This document shows, in pieces, positions 1-7,917 of a stretch of DNA of 45,902 nucleotides. The DNA comes from a virus, in the IMG/VR virus record IMGVR_UViG_3300021957_004744, positions 1 to 45,902 of that record. The stretch is one strand, 5' to 3'. A program made the translations under genes and the position numbers. How positions within the stretch are numbered: the stretch's first letter is position 1; each line of letters opens with the position of its first letter. The notes below the pieces were generated by a model, which made no database searches, was not told the origin of the DNA, and saw only the letters and a list, made by a program, of their open reading frames with translations.

Positions 1-1
1 A

Positions 2-421
2 TGGTTAGATATATGTGAAAAACGTAAAAATAACTCTTTGGTAAAATTTTTAATGGAACAAAAAAATATATCTGGGGTTGGAAACATCTATAAATCTGAA
101 AGTCTTTTTCTAGCAGAACTTGCTCCTCATAGAAAAGTAGGTGATTGTAGTGAAGAAGAAAAGATACGATTATATGAGTCTGTCATAGCAATATTACGAA
201 CTGCGCACGAAGCAGGTGGGGCAACAATAAGAAACTATTCTGATTTACATAATAATTATGGTAAATATGTTTCTTTTCCTTCAAAAGCTACTGAGATGAT
301 GAAAGAAAGAATTGGGGTAATGGTATATTCTCAAACACGAGATCCTCATGGAAACCCTATTGAAAAAGTAGTACTTGATGACAAAAGAACTACTCATTGG
401 TCACCTGAAATTCAAAAATAA
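2..421 (+). CDS. Formamidopyrimidine-DNA glycosylase (Fpg/Nei family), C-terminal part, 5' truncated by window
   Basis: Base-excision repair glycosylase/AP lyase; only the C-terminal part is present and the frame stays open to the window edge. The helix-two-turn-helix signature is clear (MEQKNISGVGNIYKSE, as in the family's DQ..ISGIGNIYADE). The terminal zinc-finger region is recognisable (VYSQTRDPHGNPIEK ... TTHWSPEIQK), but the four cysteines that normally bind zinc are gone: the CxxC pair is shortened to DPHG and the final CxxC reads SPEI. This resembles the zincless finger of NEIL1-type and plant enzymes. An internal TTG at 38 could be mistaken for the start, but family alignment continues upstream of it. 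Function is confident; whether the finger still positions its arginine is inference. Confidence 0.85.
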   Translation, partial: WLDICEKRKNNSLVKFLMEQKNISGVGNIYKSESLFLAELAPHRKVGDCSEEEKIRLYESVIAILRTAHEAGGATIRNYSDLHNNYGKYVSFPSKATEMMKERIGVMVYSQTRDPHGNPIEKVVLDDKRTTHWSPEIQK

Positions 422-423
422 TA

Positions 424-452
424 TTGACAAATAGATAAAAATTTAGTAACAT
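424..452 (+). promoter_or_regulatory. Sigma-70-like promoter for hsp20
   Basis: TTGACA (424-429), 17-base spacer, TAACAT (447-452). It follows directly on the glycosylase stop codon and lies about 70 bases before the hsp20 start. This is the only promoter in the window with a consensus -35; the others have TTGC. Confidence 0.6.
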
Positions 453-524
453 AAAGTATGTTAAAACATTGGTCTGCCGCAAGGGGGCCACAATTTCTTG
501 CTTAAAATAAAAAGGAGATAGAAA

Positions 525-917
525 ATGGGAAATGATATTTTTGACGTTATGGAAAGAGTTATGTTAGGTCATCTTGATCACCTAACTCGTCCAGTAAAGG
601 CATTTCTTCCTTACGATATCGTTAAGGACGAAAAATCAGGTAAAATTGCTGTCAGCATGGCTGTAGCAGGTTACACCAAGGAGAATCTTGCGGTAACATA
701 CCGAGATGGCCTTTTAGAAGTTAACGGAAAAGGACTACCTTATGGTGAAGACTTAAAAGTTGTTTACCAAGGATTGTCAAAGAAAAACTTTCATGTACAG
801 TTTCCAATTTCGCCTATGTATACCGTAGACGAAGTTGAACTCACACACGGAATGTTAACTGTTTCATTTAAGAGAAATCAAGAAGCAATTCAAACTCTTG
901 ATATTAAAACTTCTTAA
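525..917 (+). CDS. hsp20: Small heat shock protein, Hsp20/IbpA family
   Basis: ATP-independent holdase chaperone of 130 residues. The alpha-crystallin domain fills most of the chain: PYDIV near residue 29, the AGYTKENL segment, DGLLEVNGKG in the middle, and a late GMLTVSFKR strand matching the family's G-x-L-x-I/V-x-F/L motif. A strong ribosome site (AAAGGAGATAG) precedes the ATG, and its own promoter lies just upstream. Hsp20 is a frequent accessory gene of T4-like marine cyanophages, where it is thought to help protein folding late in infection; that role is family knowledge. Confidence 0.93.
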   Translation: MGNDIFDVMERVMLGHLDHLTRPVKAFLPYDIVKDEKSGKIAVSMAVAGYTKENLAVTYRDGLLEVNGKGLPYGEDLKVVYQGLSKKNFHVQFPISPMYTVDEVELTHGMLTVSFKRNQEAIQTLDIKTS

Positions 918-934
918 TAGATACAACTTGGCTG

Positions 935-968
935 ATAAAGGGAGTCCTTGCAAGGGGATTCCCTTTAT
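935..968 (+). terminator. Hairpin, probable terminator after hsp20
   Basis: ATAAAGGGAGTCC (935-947) pairs with GGATTCCCTTTAT (956-968), one GU pair, across an eight-base loop. The long stem follows the hsp20 stop codon; there is no clean T-run after it, so it may act as an RNA 3'-end stabiliser rather than an intrinsic terminator. Confidence 0.5.
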
Positions 969-983
969 TACTTTAGGAAATAA

Positions 984-2411
984 ATGATTTTAGGAATTAG
1001 CGCATTACATCACGACAGTGCTGTTTGCCTTACAAAAAATAACGATATTCTTTTTGCCTCTGGAGAAGAGAGATTTTCCAGGGTAAAGAACGATTCTCGT
1101 ATGCCACACAAAGCAATCAAACATATCCTGGATAATTTTGGACAACCAGAAGACGTTATCTTTTATGATAAATTAGATTTTAGGAAAAGAAATGACATTA
1201 AAAGAGAACTTAAATCAAAATACGGATTTACCTCCATTCAGTTTTGCGAGCATCATCGTAGCCACGCTTATAGTGCTATTTTTACTGCTCCTTGGGATGT
1301 TAGGCAATCATGTGCTGTTTTGGTTGTGGACACTGTAGGCGGAAAAAAAGCAACTAGTTTAGGGTATTGGAATGGTAATCATTTAGAGTGGATAAAAACA
1401 TTTAGTTACCCAAACAGTTTAGGATTATTCTATAGTTCTATTACTAGACTTGTAGGATTTAATTCAAACGTAGATGAAAGTAAAACTATGAGTGCCGCTG
1501 CTTTTGGTAATCCTAAATGGAAAGATTATATGAATAATTATTTACTAGAAGCAGATGGTTCAAATTATTATTGTCTACAAAATTTTGAAAGAGGATTAGG
1601 TTTTGGTACTCTTGATTTTGATATTGCTGCAAGTGCTCAAAAAGTATTAGAAGAAGTTATTATTAACCTATGCAATTGGTTACAAAAAGAAACGGGAGTT
1701 ACTCGTCTAGCATATGCCGGAGGAGTAGCCTTAAATTGTGTTGCTAATACTAAGATATTAGAAGAAACCCCTTTTGAGCAAGTATGGACACACCCAGCTG
1801 CAGGAGACGCTGGTGGGGCTATGGGCGCTGCATATTATGCTTGGTCGTATAAACCTAAATGTTTAAAAGGTCTTCCCCCAAAATGGAATAATGCTTACCT
1901 TGGTTATGACGCAGGAGAAAATTTAGATCCAATAGAGGTTGCAAATAAAATAGTTGCTGGCAATATAGTTCCTGTTTTACGAGGAAAAGCTGAGTGGGGA
2001 CCCAGAGCTTTAGGGAATAGAAGTTTTTTAGCGTTACCTAGTAAAATTAATTCTATTAGATTACATGATATAAAAGGTAGAACTAAAGATAGGTGGAGGC
2101 CTTGGGCACCCATATGCTTAAAATCTATAGCACCAAAATATTTTGATATTGTTCAACCATCTTATGAGATGATGTTTGTTTCGTATTCTAAAACAAACAA
2201 GTGGTTTCCATACCCTGATAACACAGCTAGACTACAAGTAGTAGACGAATATAATAACCCTTGGTTAACAGAAGTTCTAAAAAGAACTACAGAAAACGGA
2301 CACCCAATATTAATAAATACTAGCCTAAATATTAAAGGTAAACCTATAGTTAATAATCAAGAAGATTATGAAAAGGAGATAAAAGATGTTTTTGAAAACA
2401 TTGCTAGTTAG
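984..2411 (+). CDS. Carbamoyltransferase, NodU/TobZ (CmcH) family
   Basis: O-carbamoyltransferase of 475 residues that would move a carbamoyl group from carbamoyl phosphate, via carbamoyl-adenylate, to a hydroxyl of a sugar or antibiotic-like acceptor. Family marks seen: ILGISALHHDSAV at the N-terminus; the metal-binding HHRSHAYSA near residue 90; YAGGVALNCVAN near 247; HPAAGDAGGAMGAA near 271; and the C-domain WGPRALGNRSF and INTSLNIKGKPIV motifs. The last stretch is short and merges into the next gene's start (26-base overlap), so the usual family tail after the NTS motif is trimmed. Acceptor unknown; the sugar genes elsewhere in the window suggest glycan decoration (inference). Confidence 0.9.
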   Translation: MILGISALHHDSAVCLTKNNDILFASGEERFSRVKNDSRMPHKAIKHILDNFGQPEDVIFYDKLDFRKRNDIKRELKSKYGFTSIQFCEHHRSHAYSAIFTAPWDVRQSCAVLVVDTVGGKKATSLGYWNGNHLEWIKTFSYPNSLGLFYSSITRLVGFNSNVDESKTMSAAAFGNPKWKDYMNNYLLEADGSNYYCLQNFERGLGFGTLDFDIAASAQKVLEEVIINLCNWLQKETGVTRLAYAGGVALNCVANTKILEETPFEQVWTHPAAGDAGGAMGAAYYAWSYKPKCLKGLPPKWNNAYLGYDAGENLDPIEVANKIVAGNIVPVLRGKAEWGPRALGNRSFLALPSKINSIRLHDIKGRTKDRWRPWAPICLKSIAPKYFDIVQPSYEMMFVSYSKTNKWFPYPDNTARLQVVDEYNNPWLTEVLKRTTENGHPILINTSLNIKGKPIVNNQEDYEKEIKDVFENIAS

Positions 2412-2709
2412 TATTTTTATATTATTTTTTAGTACTAGCGTAAGTGCGCAAGCACCAATGATGACAGTCATACAAGTTACGCATACTTGTTATCCAACAG
2501 AATCCTTATTAGAAACTTGGAAAGAAAATGGAGAATTAATTAGTTATATAGCAAATGTACCAGGTACTCCTGCCAACCCTCCTGGCCAAGCAATAGTAAC
2601 TATTAATAAAGAAAATAAATCTTATACTATAATATATAGTATGCAAATAGAAAATCAACAAGTATCTTGCATTGTTTTACATGGCGACAATTTTATAAAG
2701 GTTAATTAA
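2386..2709 (+). CDS. Small exported protein, unknown function
   Basis: A 107-residue protein with a clear signal peptide (FLKTLLVSIFILFFSTSVSA, cleavage likely after SAQA). The mature part has two cysteines (HTCYP and VSCIV) that could form a disulfide in the periplasm. The start is fixed by AAAAGGAGATAAAAG just upstream, inside the end of the carbamoyltransferase gene. Family not recognised. It sits directly before a cell-wall hydrolase, one base shared, so the two are probably co-translated. Confidence 0.75.
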   Translation: MFLKTLLVSIFILFFSTSVSAQAPMMTVIQVTHTCYPTESLLETWKENGELISYIANVPGTPANPPGQAIVTINKENKSYTIIYSMQIENQQVSCIVLHGDNFIKVN

Positions 2710-3278
2710 TGGTAGAAATAACTTTACCTGCATTTTTAACAATTTTAACTGTATCTAATTCTGTACTAGGGTTTGATACCGAAGCAAATTTTAAAGAAAT
2801 TTATTGTTTAGCAGCTAACTCATATTTTGAAGCTAGAGGAGAGCCTTTTGATGGAAAAATAGCAGTTGCACAAGTGGTTATGAATCGTGTAAAATCAAGT
2901 AAGTATCCTAATACAATTTGTGGAGTAATTACAGAAGGCCCTGTCAGAGAAAGTTGGAAAACTAAAAAAGATCTGACCTTGCCTGCAGAAGAAAGAAAAT
3001 ACTATGCTGTAAGAGACAGGTGTCAATTTAGTTGGTATTGTGATGGTAAATCTGATAATATTCCTTTAAAAAGAAAAAACGGAAAGTGGAATAAAACTAT
3101 TCAAAGAATGTGGAGAGATTGTGTATATGCTGCTTTATTAGTGTATACTAATAAAACAAAAGATTTAGTAAATAACTCGTCTCATTACTATGCATATAAG
3201 AAAGTAACCCCTAGATGGTCTTCTTATATGAAAGAACAAACTAGAATAGGCGACCACAGGTTTATGTCTAATGATTGA
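2709..3278 (+). CDS. Cell wall hydrolase, SleB/CwlJ (Hydrolase_2) family, exported
   Basis: A 189-residue peptidoglycan hydrolase of the SleB type. The domain begins after a hydrophobic N-terminal segment of about 22 residues: CLAANSYFEARGEP with the catalytic glutamate, then AVAQVVMNRVKSSKYPNTIC, and a downstream CQFSWYCDG motif, all hallmarks of the family. The exported form suggests action from the periplasm, in lysis or wall remodelling. A phage lysozyme lies 3 kb downstream, so this would be a second muralytic enzyme. The ATG shares one base with the previous stop codon. Confidence 0.88.
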   Translation: MVEITLPAFLTILTVSNSVLGFDTEANFKEIYCLAANSYFEARGEPFDGKIAVAQVVMNRVKSSKYPNTICGVITEGPVRESWKTKKDLTLPAEERKYYAVRDRCQFSWYCDGKSDNIPLKRKNGKWNKTIQRMWRDCVYAALLVYTNKTKDLVNNSSHYYAYKKVTPRWSSYMKEQTRIGDHRFMSND

Positions 3279-3939
3279 TTATTCTAAAACAGACTCTGTA
3301 TATGCAGAAACTCTAAAAACTGGAAGAACCTATATGACTCCTGACGGAGATTTTCCTAGTATGACTACTATATTAGGGAAAACTTCTGATAACCAGGTTT
3401 GGTTACAAAAATGGAGAGAGCGCGTTGGAGAGGAAGAAGCTGATAGAATATCTAAAGAAGCTACAGATAGGGGTACTCTTGTTCATGAATACGCAGAAAA
3501 ATATTTCAATGGAGAAGACATAAAACCTGATCTTTTAAAAGAAAAATCTGATGTAAGAGAGATGACATATAATCTTATCAAAGCAGGAGAAAGAGGGATT
3601 GACGAAGTGTGGGCACAAGAAATTGCCCTTTGGAGTCCCTCTTTAAAATATGCAGGTAGAGTAGATTTAGTAGGTGTGTGGAAAGGCATACCTACAATAG
3701 TAGACTTTAAAACCTCAAAGAAAAAGAAAAACGTAAAACAGATAAAAGATTATTATGTGCAATGTTGTGGATACGCTTACGCACATAATGAGTTGTTTGG
3801 CACGGACATCAAACAAATAGTTATTTTAATAACTGTTGCAGCCGGAGGAGCACAAATTTTTACTGGAAATATGCAACATTATTTACCAGATTTAAAACAC
3901 AGAGTAAATAAATACCATGAACTATTTCAAAGAAGTTGA
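3271..3939 (+). CDS. PD-(D/E)XK exonuclease (RecB-like nuclease family)
   Basis: A 222-residue nuclease likely acting in DNA recombination, repair or host DNA breakdown. Motifs in order: RGTLVHEYAEKYF (GxxVH motif I) near residue 67, QEIALWS, AGRVDLVG with the metal aspartate near 130, TIVDFKTSKK (the D-x-K core) near 147, and VQCCGYAYA with the QxxxY motif. Size and order match the single-domain exonucleases of T4-like cyanophages. Overlaps the SleB gene by 8 bases and the next gene by 23. Confidence 0.88.
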   Translation: MIDYSKTDSVYAETLKTGRTYMTPDGDFPSMTTILGKTSDNQVWLQKWRERVGEEEADRISKEATDRGTLVHEYAEKYFNGEDIKPDLLKEKSDVREMTYNLIKAGERGIDEVWAQEIALWSPSLKYAGRVDLVGVWKGIPTIVDFKTSKKKKNVKQIKDYYVQCCGYAYAHNELFGTDIKQIVILITVAAGGAQIFTGNMQHYLPDLKHRVNKYHELFQRS

Positions 3940-4365
3940 ATTACCTAACTTTGATAGAAAACTTTTTTACAATGAATTAATTAGACTGAAGCCTCTAATG
4001 AGAGAAAGATATCAGCACGCAAAAGGATGGACAAGTATTGATTTAGTTTCAAAAAACAAATCTCAACTAATTTTATCAACTTGCCCTAGTGTTAAAGAAT
4101 GGTTAGAAAAACAAAATTTTAAAACAGTATATGTGGCAATATTAGAAGCTAAGGATATATTAACTGGCACGCAGACCAAACACACAAAAAAATGTCAGAT
4201 GCAATAAATTTGTATATACGAACCAATACGTTTAGTGTTATAGAGTTTGAGGGAGGTAACATTTGGCAACCTCAAGTTGGAAAAGCATATAAATTTAGGT
4301 CTGATATTAAACATAGAGTTATAAACGCAGGTGATGCAGAAAGAGTTGTGTTAAGTTTATGGTAG
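3917..4365 (+). pseudogene. 2OG-Fe(II) oxygenase (aspartyl/asparaginyl hydroxylase-like), interrupted by a -1 frameshift
   Basis: Two overlapping frames together make one oxygenase of about 150 residues. Frame 1 starts at 3917 (ELPNFDRKLFYNELIRL...GWTSIDL...CPSVKEWL...VYVAILEAKD) and reads to a stop at 4207, but its last 16 residues look meaningless. The -1 frame from about 4156 continues YINWHADQTH (the iron-binding HxD), AINLYIRT, and at the end DIKHRVINAGDAERVVLSL (distal His and 2OG-binding Arg), stopping at 4365. Adding one base near 4156 joins them. Alternatives are a programmed -1 shift, a translated 57-residue ORF starting at 4192, or a sequencing error. The intact gene at 37351 has the same WHxD...HRV.N layout. 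Confidence 0.65.
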
Positions 4366-5429
4366 AATTTGATCATTCTTTAACTAAAAAACATTATGTA
4401 ATTAGTAAGTTATCAAATAAAAAATACTATAGCCAACTGGATTTATTGACAAGTAAAGAAAAATTTAATAATTTAATATTAATTACTGAAGATGGGCAAT
4501 GGAATAATGTTGACTGGACAGAGCCAAAAGAGACTTTTAAAGACTTATGTTTTGAAAGATGTAGACAGCTTAGAGATAAATACGATTGGTTAACGCTTTA
4601 TTTTAGTGGAGGCAGTGATTCAGAAACTGTTTTACAATCTTTTATACAATCTGGAATACATTTGGATGAAGTAGTTACAAATGTATTTAAAGTAAAAGAC
4701 GATGATCCTCCTTTACCGGATGTTGAATTAGCTGTAAGTAAACTTAAAGCTTATTCAGCACTTAGACCAAAAACTAAAATTACAATAAATAATTTATCAA
4801 GAGATGTGTTTTTAAAATTTAATAAAAAACAAATGTGGATTGATTCTACTTTTAACGGAACCATTGGTAATTTTAGACGTACAACATTACCTGTGTTAAA
4901 AGAATTAGGACAAGATGTAATACTTAGGCATACTAATATTGGGCATATATTTGCTGAAACTAAACCACATTTAGTAAAAAAAGATAAAGGTTATTATGCT
5001 TATTGGGGAACTCCGATAGGGGTAGGTCAGTGGGCAGATTGGTTTTTTACTAGTTTAGATTTACCCAAACTACATGTAAAACAGTGCCATATGGTTAAAA
5101 ATTATTTTAAAAAACATAATCATACAGAAACCAATATTTTAGAAGTTGGTGAAGTAAGAGAACAGATAATTCGTGCTTGTAGGTTTGATTTTAATAATGA
5201 TTTTCAACCTATAAAAACCACTGGGCTAATAAATGATTATAAAAATTTACATTCAGAAGACGGTAGAGTTATTGCTCATTTAAAAAAATATGATGAAGAA
5301 TTATTTAATATGTATACAGATGCCACTGTAAAATCTATGGTTAAAGGAGTATCAAATAAAACTTTATTAGATAGAAAGAAGGGAAGTCTGAGAAAAATAA
5401 ATTCAGAAATGTTTTTCTTGGGGGCTTAA
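4359..5429 (+). CDS. PP-loop ATP pyrophosphatase domain protein
   Basis: A 356-residue protein with an N-type ATP pyrophosphatase P-loop, LYFSGGSDSETVL, at about residue 80. This motif adenylates substrates in asparagine synthases, QueC-like and tRNA-thiolation enzymes. The first 75 residues resemble no known glutaminase domain, and the C-terminal half is Lys/Tyr-rich and unassigned, so substrate is unknown. It overlaps the end of the frameshifted oxygenase (ATGGTAG), which suggests a functional pair; a second PP-loop/oxygenase pair lies at 36275-37869. Not a standard AsnB: no Cys-2 glutaminase start. Confidence 0.75.
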   Translation: MVEFDHSLTKKHYVISKLSNKKYYSQLDLLTSKEKFNNLILITEDGQWNNVDWTEPKETFKDLCFERCRQLRDKYDWLTLYFSGGSDSETVLQSFIQSGIHLDEVVTNVFKVKDDDPPLPDVELAVSKLKAYSALRPKTKITINNLSRDVFLKFNKKQMWIDSTFNGTIGNFRRTTLPVLKELGQDVILRHTNIGHIFAETKPHLVKKDKGYYAYWGTPIGVGQWADWFFTSLDLPKLHVKQCHMVKNYFKKHNHTETNILEVGEVREQIIRACRFDFNNDFQPIKTTGLINDYKNLHSEDGRVIAHLKKYDEELFNMYTDATVKSMVKGVSNKTLLDRKKGSLRKINSEMFFLGA

Positions 5430-5432
5430 TAT

Positions 5433-5894
5433 ATGAAAAAATTTAACGAAAAATACTTGAGAAGTTTATCAAAAGTTATTACAATGAGGATAATATTTAC
5501 TTTTGTTCACATTACTAACACTTTTATTGTAACAGGAAGCCTATTGATGGGATTGAAAGTGGCGGGATTAGCGTTTTTTGTAAATCCTGTTTTATATTGG
5601 TTACACGAACGCGGTTGGAATTGGTGGCAATGGGGGCGATATACAGATGATGTTCACAATTTTAAAGAAGGTAATTGGAGAAGTCTAAGTAAGGATATTA
5701 CTTGGAGAGTAGTTATCACAGGATCTAATTTTTTCTTACCATATTTTGTAACAGGAAATTTAAAGTATGGATTAACAATTATGAGTCTAGCTACTTTAGT
5801 AAATATGACTATTTACTTCTGTCACGAAAGAATTTGGAACTTATTTAAATGGGGAAGGGAAACCTTACATGTCAGCAATAAAAATGTGGATTGA
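5433..5894 (+). CDS. DUF2061 membrane protein, two tandem domains
   Basis: A 153-residue membrane protein built from two copies of the DUF2061 unit. Each copy begins RSLSK.IT.R, passes through two hydrophobic helices, and ends in HER.WN..WGR (first at residues 50-67, second at 128-144). Four transmembrane segments are expected. DUF2061 has no known biochemical role but is common in T4-like cyanophages. The gene follows the PP-loop gene by three bases. Confidence 0.85.
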   Translation: MKKFNEKYLRSLSKVITMRIIFTFVHITNTFIVTGSLLMGLKVAGLAFFVNPVLYWLHERGWNWWQWGRYTDDVHNFKEGNWRSLSKDITWRVVITGSNFFLPYFVTGNLKYGLTIMSLATLVNMTIYFCHERIWNLFKWGRETLHVSNKNVD

Positions 5895-6003
5895 TAATAT
5901 AATTTTTGAAATTAAATTTAAGTTGAAGATGAGAAAACTTAAAAAACTTGACCCCTTTGTTTATGGACAAACTGAATATGAAAAAGACGAGAAGAATAAC
6001 TAG
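5869..6003 (+). CDS. Small basic protein, unknown function
   Basis: A 44-residue ORF overlapping the DUF2061 gene by 26 bases. It begins MSAIKMWIDNIIFEIK and contains KLKKLDPFVYG, a motif I associate with short proteins found next to DUF2061 genes in marine T4-like phages (recollection, not checked). Many lysines, one amphipathic helix likely. Supported mainly by the tight stop/start overlaps typical of this genome. Confidence 0.6.
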   Translation: MSAIKMWIDNIIFEIKFKLKMRKLKKLDPFVYGQTEYEKDEKNN

Positions 6004-6157
6004 AAAGTTAGAAGATTTTTTGAGAAAACAGGAATTGAACCGCTCAGAATATGATTTTCTGGTGGGGTGTTTAGACTTTCAACAAAGAATTCCGCAGTTG
6101 ACTTCTCGACAGTGGGATGTTATTATAAAAATCAAGGAAAAATACTCAAATGGGTAA
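5978..6157 (+). CDS. Small basic protein, unknown function
   Basis: About 59 residues from the ATG at 5978 (MKKTRRITRKLEDFLRKQ...). An ATG at 5963 or a TTG at 5948 would lengthen it; I prefer 5978 because the upstream codons are the other-frame coding of the preceding gene. Lys/Arg-rich first half, then a helix and SRQWDVIIKIKEKY. No family recognised. Ends in AATGGGTAA, which overlaps the ATG of the next ORF. Confidence 0.55.
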   Translation: MKKTRRITRKLEDFLRKQELNRSEYDFLVGCLDFQQRIPQLTSRQWDVIIKIKEKYSNG

Positions 6158-6290
6158 AAAAACTTTTAAAGAAGCTGCTAAAGTTTCTAAAGTATATACT
6201 ATAGAACAATTAAAAGAGTTGTTAAAACAAAACGAACATTTTACTGTTCGGGAGCGAACTGCCAAGAGCAGACCTCAAAAAAGTTCCTAA
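6150..6290 (+). CDS. Small protein, unknown function
   Basis: A 46-residue ORF beginning MGKKTFKEAAKVSKVYT, overlapping the previous gene by 8 bases. The middle (TIEQLKELLKQNEHFTV) reads as a helix. Ends 35 bases before the lysozyme gene. No recognised family. Confidence 0.5.
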   Translation: MGKKTFKEAAKVSKVYTIEQLKELLKQNEHFTVRERTAKSRPQKSS

Positions 6291-6325
6291 CGCATAAACT
6301 CAATAGATTTTGAAAGGATATGTAA

Positions 6326-6766
6326 ATGAATATAGAAATGTTAAGAGAGCAATTAGAAATTGATGAAGGGGTTAAGTATGAAATTTATCTTGACCATCTC
6401 GGGTATCCTACTTTTGGTATCGGTCATCTCGTTAGGAAAGACGACCCAGAACATGGACAGGAGGTTGGAACCGCTGTCTCTGCCGATAGAGTCGCTGAAG
6501 CCTTCGAATCAGATCTCGAAGGAGTCTTGTCAGACTGCAGGAAGCTTTACCCAAACATTGACGATTTGCCAGAAGAAGCTCAACAAATAATTGCCAATAT
6601 GATGTTTAATCTAGGTTACCCTAGACTATCAAAGTTTAAAAACATGAAAAGATGTGTTGATGATAGAGATTGGATAAGCGCTGGAGATGAGATGATGGAT
6701 AGTAGATGGTATAATCAAGTTCCAAATCGTGCAGGTCGATTAGTAGATAGGATGAAACTTATTTAA
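6326..6766 (+). CDS. T4-type lysozyme (GH24 endolysin)
   Basis: A 146-residue muramidase that cleaves the glycan strands of peptidoglycan at lysis. Catalytic triad region: EIDEGVKYEIYLDHLGYPTFGIGH, i.e. Glu in DEG, the Asp in YLDHLG and the Thr in YPTFGIGH, spaced as in T4 gpE. The C-terminal helical lobe (MMFNLGYPRLSKFKNM, SRWYNQVPNRAGR) is typical. No signal peptide, so a holin would be needed. AAAGGATATG gives the ribosome site. Spanin genes follow within 200 bases. Confidence 0.93.
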   Translation: MNIEMLREQLEIDEGVKYEIYLDHLGYPTFGIGHLVRKDDPEHGQEVGTAVSADRVAEAFESDLEGVLSDCRKLYPNIDDLPEEAQQIIANMMFNLGYPRLSKFKNMKRCVDDRDWISAGDEMMDSRWYNQVPNRAGRLVDRMKLI

Positions 6767-6933
6767 TGGGTAATAAACCGAACACTACCGAACTAGATCC
6801 AGACAAAAGAGTTTGGGAATATGATGGTGATGGTACAAAAATATACAAACTCGACCAAGGTTATTGTAAAAAGACTCTTTACACCAAAGAACACTATTGG
6901 GGTACTCATTGGTGGAGGGGCAGAGGATTTTAG
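6766..6933 (+). CDS. Small aromatic-rich protein, unknown function
   Basis: A 55-residue ORF sharing one base with the lysozyme stop codon. Begins MGNKPNTTELDPDKRVWEYDGDG and ends HYWGTHWWRGRGF, so it is rich in Trp and Tyr. No transmembrane segment, so not a holin. It lies inside the lysis cassette between lysozyme and i-spanin. Confidence 0.6.
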   Translation: MGNKPNTTELDPDKRVWEYDGDGTKIYKLDQGYCKKTLYTKEHYWGTHWWRGRGF

Positions 6934-6936
6934 GAT

Positions 6937-7422
6937 ATGGGGTTAAAGTTAGCAGGTATTATGATTATTGTTATGGGTGTTTTAGGAGGCATTTTCTACT
7001 GGTATTATAATGATACACAGCAGAAGATGGCCATTCTACATGAAAATAACGCTAAATTAGAAACTGCTATGAAAACACAAAAACAAGCAATTGAGCAATA
7101 TCAAAGCGATATAAAAGCCGTAAAAGCGGAAAAATTAGTAGTGGAAAAACAATTTGCAGAGTCTAGACAATCTGTTTCTGATTTGCAAACCAAATTTAAT
7201 AAAGTTAGTAAATTATTAGGCGCTAGAGATTTAGGTAAAATGGGAGCAGCCAAACCTCGATCAATAGAAAAAATCGTTAACAAAGGTAGTATAAATGTTT
7301 TACGTTGCTTTGAAATCGCAAGCGGTGATAATCTAACAGAAAAGGAAGAAAATGCAATCAAACCTAGCCAGCTTAACAAGTCGTGTCCTGATTTGGCCAA
7401 TCCTAATCATATTAGGCCTTAG
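6937..7422 (+). CDS. i-spanin (Rz-like inner-membrane spanin subunit)
   Basis: A 161-residue protein with one N-terminal transmembrane helix (about residues 4-24, IMIIVMGVLGGIFYWYY), then a long coiled coil from about residue 28 to 95, and a periplasmic tail with two cysteines (LRCFE, NKSCPD). This is the Rz architecture: it ties to an outer-membrane lipoprotein to fuse the two membranes at the last lysis step. Its 3' end overlaps a lipoprotein gene by 71 bases in another frame, the classical overlapping Rz/Rz1 layout. Confidence 0.85.
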   Translation: MGLKLAGIMIIVMGVLGGIFYWYYNDTQQKMAILHENNAKLETAMKTQKQAIEQYQSDIKAVKAEKLVVEKQFAESRQSVSDLQTKFNKVSKLLGARDLGKMGAAKPRSIEKIVNKGSINVLRCFEIASGDNLTEKEENAIKPSQLNKSCPDLANPNHIRP

Positions 7423-7867
7423 CTTATCTGCCTGCGGTACCCCCATTAAAAAAATAGAAGTAGCGACTGCTCCCCTAGAAAGAGTTCCTTTGAACTTACC
7501 TAATGTGGATAAAATTAAGTTGGATGATGTTAGTTGGGTTCTTATAACTCCTAATAATGCAGAAAAGGTTTGGACAGATTTAGAGAAAAAAAAGTATGAC
7601 ATAGTTTTGTTTGGACTTACTGATAAAGGTTATGAAAATCTTAGTGTAAATCTTGCTAAGATAAAACAAATGGTTTTGCAACAAAAATCAGTAATTGCTG
7701 CTTATAAAAATTATTATGAAAAACAATCAACTGAAATTGAAAAGCAGCAAGAAAAATTAGAAAATATTAAACAAGAAGCTGCAAAGAAAAATAAAGAAGC
7801 AGACAAAGAAAACAATAAAAGTCTAACAGATAAGTTAGGGAAAGGAATAGCAAACATCTTTAAGTAG
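7352..7867 (+). CDS. o-spanin (Rz1-like outer-membrane lipoprotein)
   Basis: A 171-residue lipoprotein. The signal sequence ends in a lipobox, LSLSACG (Cys about residue 28). The mature start is proline- and hydrophobic-rich, followed by a domain with SWVLITPNNAEKVW and LFGLTDKGYENLSVNLA, seen in many longer phage Rz1-type proteins, and a charged C-terminal coiled coil. Larger than lambda Rz1. The start codon lies within the i-spanin gene. Confidence 0.82.
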   Translation: MQSNLASLTSRVLIWPILIILGLSLSACGTPIKKIEVATAPLERVPLNLPNVDKIKLDDVSWVLITPNNAEKVWTDLEKKKYDIVLFGLTDKGYENLSVNLAKIKQMVLQQKSVIAAYKNYYEKQSTEIEKQQEKLENIKQEAAKKNKEADKENNKSLTDKLGKGIANIFK

Positions 7868-7879
7868 GGGCCGATCACG

Positions 7880-7898
7880 GGTTGAATAAACTTCAACC
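7880..7898 (+). other. Perfect hairpin before the 7918 gene
   Basis: GGTTGAA (7880-7886), loop TAAAC, TTCAACC (7892-7898), followed within 20 bases by AAAGGAGA and the ATG at 7918. No T-run, so not a terminator; it may protect the mRNA 5' end or shield the ribosome site after processing. Confidence 0.45.
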
Positions 7899-7917
7899 AC
7901 TCAAAGGAGAAAGAACA

